Assembly (NCBI GenBank): GCA_964566895.1
Contig: CAZMJP010000027.1
Location: 1 to 7,976 of the forward strand
Reading direction: 5' to 3'
Source: CAZMJP01 sp964566895
Lineage (GTDB): Bacteria; Patescibacteriota; Patescibacteriia; UBA2591; UBA6264
DNA length: 7,976 nucleotides
Positions 1 to 4,994 of the stretch are shown here, one piece after another. Positions within the stretch are counted from its first letter, which is position 1; the number at the start of each line of letters is the position of its first letter. The notes under the pieces are model-generated. The model ran no database searches. It was given only the letters and a program-made list of their open reading frames with translations, and was not told the DNA's origin. Position numbers and translations under genes: made by a program.

Positions 1-409
1 CGATAAAGGCCCATTGGCCGATGGTGTGGCCACAAATAATAGTGGCGTTGGCGCCAAGGGAAGCGCCCTGCCTGACTAGGGTGGGTTGCCACTGGCCGTA
101 TTGAGGATATTGTTTTTTGGGGTATTTTGCTCGGGGGTTGGGGTCGTTGGTAAAAACGACTGAAGGGCCGACAAAAACATAATCTTTTAGGGTGACCAAA
201 TCCCAGACGTCAATGTTTGACTCCAGTTTTACGTTATTGCCGAGTTTGGACTGAGAACCGACCAGGCAGTTGTGGCCGATGACGCAGTTTTTACCGATTT
301 GCGCCTTTCCCAGAATTTGGGAATTCTGCCAGATTTTGGTTCCCTGACCGATTTTGGCTTGAGGGGAAACTTCCGCGGTTTGATGATGCCAGAGTTTTTT
401 ATTGGGCAT
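1..409 (-). CDS. wlbB: WlbB/WbpD-like UDP-sugar N-acetyltransferase, 3' end cut by left edge
   Basis: By family, this left-handed beta-helix enzyme transfers acetyl from acetyl-CoA to the 3-amino group of a UDP-2-acetamido-3-amino-uronic acid, in the cytoplasm, on the way to UDP-diacetamido-uronic acids for surface glycans. The visible 136 residues carry hexapeptide-type turns (AKIG, AQIG, CVIG, SKLG) from about residue 18 to 75. The family-typical stretch GPSVVFTNDPNPRAKYP follows at about 81-97, then TLVRQGASLGANATIICG at 110-127. This order (GPS, FTN, NPR, TLV, GANATI) matches WbpD/WlbB far better than LpxA or GlmU. The full family length is roughly 190 residues, so about 50 lie outside the window. 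The ATG at 407-409 overlaps the end of the dehydrogenase gene by 11 bp, which indicates co-transcription and coupled translation. A weak GGA about 9 nt upstream is the only ribosome-site candidate. The exact sugar isomer cannot be told. Confidence 0.88.
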   Translation of the reverse strand, partial: MPNKKLWHHQTAEVSPQAKIGQGTKIWQNSQILGKAQIGKNCVIGHNCLVGSQSKLGNNVKLESNIDVWDLVTLKDYVFVGPSVVFTNDPNPRAKYPKKQYPQYGQWQPTLVRQGASLGANATIICGHTIGQWAFI

Positions 410-1187
410 ATAGTTTTTCCACTAATTTAATTGATTTTAAAGCCTCTTTAGGTGTGATTCCTTTTCCTTTCAGCAGGTCTTGATAAACGAAGCGGTGGAG
501 ATTTTCATAAGAAAGGTTATCCTTGGAGGAAAAATTGTAGTTTTCGCTGTTTATTCTGAAGACTCGCCTCTGATTTTGTTTTGTCTCATTAGTGTTGATG
601 TGCCAGCGGCATTGATAGTTTTTACCTTCTATGGTGCCGGTGCCGGTTTCTCCGTTTAGGGTTAAGGTTTTGATCTTTTTTGGTTGGCCGAAAAGGTGCA
701 GGAGAAGATCAAAGTAGTGGATGCCCAGATTGAAAAGTACACCGCCCGATCTTTTAAACTGTCCTTTCCACATTTTGTAATAATCTTTGTCCCGGTGGAC
801 AGCGATGTCCATTTCCACTTCATATTTTTTATTACTTGTGGAGATTTTTTCTTTTAATTCCTTAACTAGAGGATGATATCTTAATTGCAGAACCGTAAAA
901 ATATTTTTGTATTTTGACAAGATTTCTGCCTGTCGGGAGTCAATGGTCAGGGGTTTTTCGCAAAGGACGATTTTTTTGTTTTTAGCCGCGGTCAAAACCA
1001 TTTCAAAGTGCAAATCATTAGGGGTCAGAACGACCACGCAATCGGTTTTCGGATTTTTGACAATTCTTTTCCAGACATTTTCTCCGTGTGCCGTGTTGAC
1101 GAGATCAATGACCTTGCCGTGCGTGTAGTAGATGGCTTCCAGGTGACGCGGAGAAATAAAGCCAGTGCCGATGAGAGAGTAGTTCAT
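399..1187 (-). CDS. wlbA: WlbA/WbpB-like UDP-N-acetylglucosaminuronate 3-dehydrogenase (Gfo/Idh/MocA family), short form
   Basis: By family, this NAD-dependent enzyme oxidises C3 of UDP-GlcNAc-uronic acid; an aminotransferase and the adjacent acetyltransferase then act. The sequence shows an N-terminal Rossmann start (SLIGTGFISPRHLEAI, residues 4-19) and the Gfo/Idh/MocA signature CEKPL at 76-80 with the expected catalytic Lys78. LQLRYHP at 100-106, WKGQFKRSGG at 140-149 and NLGIHYFDLLLHLFG at 153-167 follow; His157 is the likely active-site His. The WKG...NIGxHxxD pattern is typical of the WlbA branch. At 262 residues it is about 50 shorter than classical members (about 315). Much of the loss lies between the first helix and TPNDLH (55-60), where beta strand 2 ends in Asn31 rather than the usual acidic residue. 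The start at 1187 places the Rossmann motif at the N-terminus as expected. It lies 24 bp after the helix-turn-helix gene. Confidence 0.87.
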   Translation of the reverse strand: MNYSLIGTGFISPRHLEAIYYTHGKVIDLVNTAHGENVWKRIVKNPKTDCVVVLTPNDLHFEMVLTAAKNKKIVLCEKPLTIDSRQAEILSKYKNIFTVLQLRYHPLVKELKEKISTSNKKYEVEMDIAVHRDKDYYKMWKGQFKRSGGVLFNLGIHYFDLLLHLFGQPKKIKTLTLNGETGTGTIEGKNYQCRWHINTNETKQNQRRVFRINSENYNFSSKDNLSYENLHRFVYQDLLKGKGITPKEALKSIKLVEKLYAQ

Positions 1188-1211
1188 ATTTTTATTAATA
1201 GTTATAATATG

Positions 1212-1457
1212 TTACCAGTTTTTTATTCGTTTTTTTGTTCTTTCTTTTATTTCACGATAAATTTTCTGGGCTTCCTTTTCCAGAGAAGGGGAAATTAAAC
1301 GCAAAATTTCTGCACCTAAAATGCGGTACTGTCCGCCGACTTTATTGGCGCGGATTAGTCCTCTTTTCAGCCAACGTTTAATCGTGCTTTTGCTGATTTT
1401 GAGAAAATCCCGGGTTTCTCCCGTTGTATAAACGTTGTTTGGTTTTATTTCTTGCAT
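1212..1457 (-). CDS. Small BldC/excisionase-type MerR-like helix-turn-helix DNA-binding protein
   Basis: This is an 81-residue predicted cytoplasmic DNA-binding protein. Residues 9-55 form a winged helix-turn-helix of the MerR/excisionase/BldC type: YTTGETRDFLKISKSTIKRW is the helix-turn-helix with recognition helix around 22-31. KRGLIRANKVGGQYRI (31-46) is the wing hairpin, ending in the family's GGxxRI/GHRR-like turn. A charged helix (about 56-81, Lys/Arg/Glu rich) follows in place of any effector or recombinase domain, so it is a stand-alone regulator rather than a full MerR protein. It is the first gene of the leftward unit with the two UDP-sugar enzymes. Its own promoter contains a perfect 10-bp tandem repeat, so autoregulation is plausible but unproven. 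The start at 1457 lies 7 nt from a perfect -10, which suggests leaderless translation. A phage-type excisionase role is possible, but no integrase or attachment site is visible. Confidence 0.85.
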   Translation of the reverse strand: MQEIKPNNVYTTGETRDFLKISKSTIKRWLKRGLIRANKVGGQYRILGAEILRLISPSLEKEAQKIYREIKERTKKRIKNW

Positions 1458-1464
1458 AGATTAA

Positions 1465-1492
1465 ATTATATCAAGGTGTCAAAAGGTGTCAA
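1465..1492 (-). promoter_or_regulatory. Sigma70-type promoter of the leftward unit, likely leaderless
   Basis: On the minus strand TTGACA (1487-1492) is followed by a 16-bp spacer and TATAAT (1465-1470), both perfect consensus hexamers. The extended TG (TGATATAAT) is also present. Only 7 nt (TTAATCT) separate the -10 from the ATG at 1457, so transcription should begin at or one base before the start codon. A second TTGACA within the spacer lies only 6 bp from the -10 and is better read as part of the tandem repeat. Consensus and spacing are seen directly; the transcription start is inferred. Confidence 0.82.
1473..1492. repeat. Perfect 10-bp tandem repeat (two copies of AAGGTGTCAA) over a promoter
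   Basis: Positions 1473-1482 and 1483-1492 are identical on the plus strand (TTGACACCTT on the minus strand). The pair covers the -35 hexamer and most of the spacer of the leftward promoter. A period of 10 bp puts both copies on the same DNA face. BldC-type proteins are known to bind direct repeats head to tail, and the adjacent gene encodes such a protein, so this is a candidate operator. The repeat is seen directly; the binding is inference. Confidence 0.7.
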
Positions 1493-1493
1493 C

Positions 1494-1577
1494 CCCGTTA
1501 GAAAATTGTGTCTGCTAATTATTGCAAAATTGTATTTTACTTAATGTTTGAGGGGGGGTGAGTTTTCTAATAACGGG
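1494..1577. repeat. Imperfect long inverted repeat in the divergent intergenic region
   Basis: The left arm CCCGTTAGAAAA (1494-1505) is the reverse complement of TTTTC plus TAACGGG (1563-1567 and 1571-1577), with three extra bases (TAA, 1568-1570) in the right arm. The arms enclose about 57 bp, including a run of seven G near 1552-1558. No T-tract follows either arm, so it is not a standard terminator. It may be a remnant of a small palindromic repeat element or a pair of operator half-sites. Confidence 0.5.
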
Positions 1578-1589
1578 ATTAATCCCGTT
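1572..1589. repeat. Perfect 18-bp palindrome AACGGGATTAATCCCGTT
   Basis: Both nine-base halves are exact reverse complements with no loop, the form expected of a dimer operator or a short REP-like element rather than of an RNA hairpin. The same CCCGTT word occurs at 1494-1499. It lies 10 bp upstream of the -35 of the rightward promoter, a typical regulator position. No protein in the window can be matched to it. Confidence 0.6.
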
Positions 1590-1599
1590 GGAGATAATC

Positions 1600-1628
1600 T
1601 TGTTGATTTATTTTAAAATTGATATAAT
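1600..1628 (+). promoter_or_regulatory. Extended -10 promoter of the rightward unit, nearly leaderless
   Basis: TATAAT at 1623-1628 is preceded by TG one base away (TGATATAAT), a perfect extended -10. The best -35 at 17-bp spacing is TTGTTG (1600-1605), which keeps only the TTG of the consensus, as is common for extended -10 promoters. Nine bases separate the -10 from the ATG at 1638, giving an expected 5' leader of about 2-3 nt. The 13 bases at 1619-1631 are identical to the minus-strand promoter core (1462-1474). Confidence 0.75.
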
Positions 1629-1637
1629 TTATTTGCT

Positions 1638-3704
1638 ATGTCTCCAAAAATTGAAAAATTTTTACTTCAGGTAGTCAAATCCGGCACGGCTGTTATTTTA
1701 TTTTTACCTCTTTTGGTTTATCGTCCCGTTTTTTATCCTTATGTTTTCAGTAAGATAATTGTTTTTCAGATTGTAGTTGAAGTTATTTTTGCCACTTGGC
1801 TGTTTTTGGCTATTTACGGCGGCAAAAAATATCGGCCCAACTGGAAAAATCCTTTAGTAGCAACCTTGACCCTTTTTGTGGTTGCTTTAATTTTGATTTC
1901 CTTAACCGGTGTTGACATTGTTAGAAGTTTTTGGAGTACTCAGGAACGGATGACTGGTGTTTTGACTATAATTCATTTTTATATTTGGTTTTTGGTTTTG
2001 GCCAGTAGTTTTCGCGAGTGGAAAGACTGGCGGAATTTAATTTGGATTAGTTTGTTAGGTAGTTTTTTGGTCTGCCTCTATAGCCTGGGACAAAAGCTGG
2101 AATTAGAGTTTTTATTACCCGGAGAAAAAATGGCAAGGGGGTATTGGATAATTAGGCCGTCCGGCCCTTTAGGCAATTCCATTTTTTTTGCCGTTTATAC
2201 CGCCCTTCACTTTTTCTTAGCTATATTCCTGTGCCTAAAAGAGAATAAATCAACAAGGAAGATTTTGGTTATTATTATTTTTGCTCTTTTTAACTTGGTT
2301 ATGGCGCTGCTTGCCGCTTCCCGGGGGGTGATTTTAGCTCTGGGGACGGCCATCTTTTTCTTTTTTTGTTCCTGGGCGTTTTATGATTTTGAACAGACCA
2401 AAACTTGTTTCGCCAAAATAAGGAAACGAGGGGCGCGGCTGGCGCTTATTTTATTGATTATCGTTATTATTGGTGTAGTAGTGTTTTTACCTACTCAAAG
2501 AGACAGGGGTTGGATGAAGACTGCACCTAATTTTGTTTATCGTTTAGCTTATTTAATGAGTGGTATTAAAGAGCGTACCATTGCTTGGAGAGCGGGTTGG
2601 CAAGGATTTAAAGAGCGTCCGATTTTTGGTTGGGGGTGGGAAAATTATAATGTGATTTTTAACCAGAAATATCAGCCGTTTTATCTCCGTGGAGGCGAAG
2701 AAAGTACTTGGTTTGATCGCTCGCACAATCAGGTGATAGATATGTTATCTCTAACGGGTATTATCGGGACTTTATTTTATTTAAGCGTGTTTAGCGTTCT
2801 TTTTTGGTTATTATTCAAAAAAATGAAGGTAGCGGACAATTTGAAACAAAAAACATCTTTAGTGATTATCGGTTTGATGTTTGTGGCTTATTTTATTCAA
2901 AACCTTTTTGTTTTTGATACCCCGGCTCCGTTAATTATTTTTTATTTCAGTCTGGCATTAGTTTGCTTTATAACTCAAACTCCGATCCGCCAGTCGGCAG
3001 ACCAATCCCCAGGTGCCCAATCCCCAAGTATCCATTTTCCCTTGCCTATTTTAATTTCCTTGATTATTATTTTTCTACCTTGGGCAATGTATAAATTTAA
3101 CTTTGAGCCGTTTCAGCAAAGCCGTTTGGGGCTTCGAGCCTTTTACACCTCAGAAGTCGATTTAAAGTCCGGACTTTATTGGTATCAAAAGGCCTTGGCT
3201 AAGCCGGTTTTCACTAATCCAGAGGTTAGAATCTATTTAGCCAAAACTATTGCCGGAGAGTATCAAAAAATTGATTTAAAAACATCAAAGGTAGATTTGG
3301 GTCTCGTTGCTCAAGGGACAGAATTTGCTATTGCCGAATATAAAAAAAGCGTTCAAGAACATCCTTTAGATGCCCGGCATTGGTTATATTTAGGTCAGTT
3401 ATATAATTTGGGGGTAAGATATAATAAAGGGTACGTTCAGGAAGCTGAAAGAGCCCTAAATAGAGCTTTAGAATTATCGCCGCAACGCCAGCAAATATAT
3501 TTTGAATTAGCCCGAACCCATCTCTATTTAGAAGAGTATAAGCAAGCAATTGAATTTTTAAAACAAGCTGTTATGCTTGACCCTGAGGTTGAAGAGTCGC
3601 GGCAAAATTTAGAAAAAGTTTTAGAGGCGATTGAAAAAGAAAATCCAGAAGTAGTCATTGAAGCGAGACAATTTTTACAAGAGTTAAAAAATCGCGATTT
3701 ATGA
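1638..3704 (+). CDS. O-antigen ligase/polymerase family membrane protein with C-terminal TPR region
   Basis: This 688-residue protein probably joins or polymerises lipid-linked glycan on the outer face of the membrane. About a dozen hydrophobic segments run from residue 15 to 485 (for example 15-33, 36-59, 73-90, 107-123, 132-151, 208-247, 268-284, 363-395, 407-446, 468-485). The large hydrophilic loop at about 286-362 carries the Wzy_C/WaaL signature: Arg318 in AWRAGWQGFKERPIFGWGWE, then RSHNQVIDMLSLTGIIG with His363 at the end of the loop. After the last membrane segment, a soluble region holds TPR-like helices (about 565-660), clearest in AERALNRALELSP and YKQAIEFLKQAVMLDP. TPR fusions occur in this superfamily and may bind acceptor or partner proteins. 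The ATG at 1638 sits just behind a promoter and leads directly into the first membrane helix. The stop overlaps the pgk start (ATGA). Ligase versus polymerase, and the acceptor, cannot be decided. A short repeat-like insert lies at 449-464. Confidence 0.85.
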   Translation: MSPKIEKFLLQVVKSGTAVILFLPLLVYRPVFYPYVFSKIIVFQIVVEVIFATWLFLAIYGGKKYRPNWKNPLVATLTLFVVALILISLTGVDIVRSFWSTQERMTGVLTIIHFYIWFLVLASSFREWKDWRNLIWISLLGSFLVCLYSLGQKLELEFLLPGEKMARGYWIIRPSGPLGNSIFFAVYTALHFFLAIFLCLKENKSTRKILVIIIFALFNLVMALLAASRGVILALGTAIFFFFCSWAFYDFEQTKTCFAKIRKRGARLALILLIIVIIGVVVFLPTQRDRGWMKTAPNFVYRLAYLMSGIKERTIAWRAGWQGFKERPIFGWGWENYNVIFNQKYQPFYLRGGEESTWFDRSHNQVIDMLSLTGIIGTLFYLSVFSVLFWLLFKKMKVADNLKQKTSLVIIGLMFVAYFIQNLFVFDTPAPLIIFYFSLALVCFITQTPIRQSADQSPGAQSPSIHFPLPILISLIIIFLPWAMYKFNFEPFQQSRLGLRAFYTSEVDLKSGLYWYQKALAKPVFTNPEVRIYLAKTIAGEYQKIDLKTSKVDLGLVAQGTEFAIAEYKKSVQEHPLDARHWLYLGQLYNLGVRYNKGYVQEAERALNRALELSPQRQQIYFELARTHLYLEEYKQAIEFLKQAVMLDPEVEESRQNLEKVLEAIEKENPEVVIEARQFLQELKNRDL
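2982..3029. repeat. Small repeat-like insert inside the ligase gene
   Basis: This stretch encodes hydrophilic Pro/Ser/Gln-rich residues 449-464 between two membrane helices. It combines an imperfect GC-rich palindrome (TCCGCCAGTCGGCAGA, 2986-3001) with a C-rich near-duplicate (CCAATCCCCA, then CCCAATCCCCA). The composition differs sharply from the T-rich flanks. It resembles intergenic mini-repeats more than selected protein sequence. The function and origin are inference. Confidence 0.5.
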
Positions 3705-4960
3705 AATTAAAATCAATTAGAAACGCAAAAGATTTGAAAAGTAAAAGAGTTTTACTCAGGGTTAATTTTGATTGCCCGGTAAAAAACGGTCGGGTGACTG
3801 ATATGACGCGGATTCAGGCCGCTCTGCCAACCATTAGATATTTGGCGGCTGAAAAGGCCCGGCTGATTTTAATCAGTCATTTGGGGCGGCCATTAGAACA
3901 TAAAAACATAAAAACACAAGAACATAAAAGCAAAGGAATTAGAGATAAATATACTTTAAAACCTGTCTTTGAAAATCTGAAATCTAAAATCTTAAATCCT
4001 CGTCTGCGCGGGCAGGTAAAATTTATTGACGATTGTTTAGGGAAGAGAGTCGAAAGGGAAGTTGAACAGATGAAGCCGGGTGAGATTATTTTGCTGGAGA
4101 ATCTTCGGTTTTATCCCGGAGAAGAAAAAAATGATTCAGAATTTGCCAGGCGATTGGCGTCCTTGGCGGATATTTATGTCAATGACGCTTTTTCTGTTTG
4201 CCATCGCCAACATGCTTCAGTAAGCGCTATTGCTAAATATTTGCCCAGCTATGCCGGCTTTGATCTGGAAAAGGAAATCGGGAGTTTGAGCGGATTTTTG
4301 CAAAAATCCAAACATCCGTTTATCGCAATAATGGGCGGAGCAAAAATTTCTACCAAAATCGGGGTGATTAGAAATTTAGCGAAAGTCGCTGATTTTATTT
4401 TACTCGGTGGCGCCTTGTTTAATAGTTTTTTAAAAGCCAAAGGGATTAATATCGGTAAATCGATTTATGAGCCGGGAATGATTGGGGAGGCTAAAAAGCT
4501 GCTCAAAAATAAGAGATTGATTCTACCCGTGGATGTTAGAGTAAAATTTAGTCCGCCAATTGGTGGACGGGATTTAAAAATTAAAGATTTAAAGACAATT
4601 GATAATCAGCAGTTTGAGATTTTAGATATTGGACCCGGGACGGTCGGACTATTTTCTCAGTATCTTAAAGATGCTAAAATGGTGGTTTGGAATGGGCCAA
4701 TGGGATATTTTGAGGATAAAAAATTCGCTTGGGGGACAAGGTCTGTTTTTCGGTCGATTTTAAGCAATAAAAAAGCGAGAGTCATTATCGGTGGCGGTGA
4801 AACAGTCGCCGCGATAAAGAAGTTTAAAGTTTCTGGTTTAGGGTCTAAAGTTAGAAATAAAAATAAAGTTTTTATTTCTACTGGCGGCGGCGCTATGCTG
4901 GAATTTTTGGAAGGGAGAATTTTGCCGGGGATTAAGCCTTTAATAATGGGTAATGAGTAG
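3701..4960 (+). CDS. pgk: Phosphoglycerate kinase
   Basis: This cytoplasmic glycolytic enzyme interconverts 1,3-bisphosphoglycerate plus ADP with 3-phosphoglycerate plus ATP. The 419 residues carry the family landmarks in order: LLRVNFDCPV (18-27), Arg37, SHLGRP (59-64), LLENLRFYPGEE (131-142), NDAFSVCHRQHAS (161-173) and GGAKISTKIG (212-221). LDIGPGTVGLF (308-318), VVWNGPMG (328-335), GGGET (364-368) and STGGGAMLEFLEG (393-405) complete the set. The equivalents of human PGK1 Arg38, His62, Arg65, Arg122, Arg170 and Lys215 are all present, so it should be active. The substrate-site pair usually written DFN is NFD here. Loops after LGRP (65-106) and near 375-389 are longer than usual and low in complexity. 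Its ATG overlaps the stop of the ligase gene (ATGA), and no Shine-Dalgarno is visible, so translational coupling is likely. It is the only visible ATP-making step in the window. Confidence 0.97.
   Translation: MKLKSIRNAKDLKSKRVLLRVNFDCPVKNGRVTDMTRIQAALPTIRYLAAEKARLILISHLGRPLEHKNIKTQEHKSKGIRDKYTLKPVFENLKSKILNPRLRGQVKFIDDCLGKRVEREVEQMKPGEIILLENLRFYPGEEKNDSEFARRLASLADIYVNDAFSVCHRQHASVSAIAKYLPSYAGFDLEKEIGSLSGFLQKSKHPFIAIMGGAKISTKIGVIRNLAKVADFILLGGALFNSFLKAKGINIGKSIYEPGMIGEAKKLLKNKRLILPVDVRVKFSPPIGGRDLKIKDLKTIDNQQFEILDIGPGTVGLFSQYLKDAKMVVWNGPMGYFEDKKFAWGTRSVFRSILSNKKARVIIGGGETVAAIKKFKVSGLGSKVRNKNKVFISTGGGAMLEFLEGRILPGIKPLIMGNE
3896..4016. repeat. Low-complexity word repeats and GC-rich inverted word inside pgk
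   Basis: Two simple-sequence patches lie within the pgk reading frame, after the LGRP motif. One is a string of ACATAAAA-type words (3896-3931). The other is AATCTGAAATCTAAAATCTTAAATCC-like words (3974-4000), followed directly by a GC-rich segment with inverted CTGC/GCAG arms (CGTCTGCGCGGGCAGG, 4001-4016). They encode Lys-rich and NPRLRGQ residues that standard PGKs lack. The frame is kept. Resemblance to Patescibacteria-type intergenic repeats is from memory, not from a search. Confidence 0.5.
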
Positions 4961-4994
4961 TAAATCATAGATAATAAGTAATAATAACGTTAAT

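Noticed and set aside
1188..1211. A separate promoter for the WlbA-like gene in the AT-rich gap
   Set aside because: TATTATAA-like bases occur, but there is no -35 at a workable distance outside the upstream gene's coding sequence. The 24-bp gap fits co-transcription better.
1473..1492. CRISPR or iteron array
   Set aside because: There are only two contiguous 10-bp copies with no spacers, and they coincide exactly with promoter elements.
1494..1589. Intrinsic terminator in the divergent region
   Set aside because: Hairpins are possible, but neither strand shows a T-tract immediately after the stem, and the flanking genes diverge, so none needs to end here.
2986..3001. Frameshift or pseudogene in the ligase gene around the GC-rich insert
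   Set aside because: The frame continues cleanly through the last membrane helix and TPR region to an overlapping stop-start, so the gene is intact.
3702..3704. TGA recoding, as in some candidate phyla
   Set aside because: The single TGA is the ligase stop in an ATGA overlap, and no internal TGA occurs in the other conserved genes. Tryptophan is encoded by TGG throughout.
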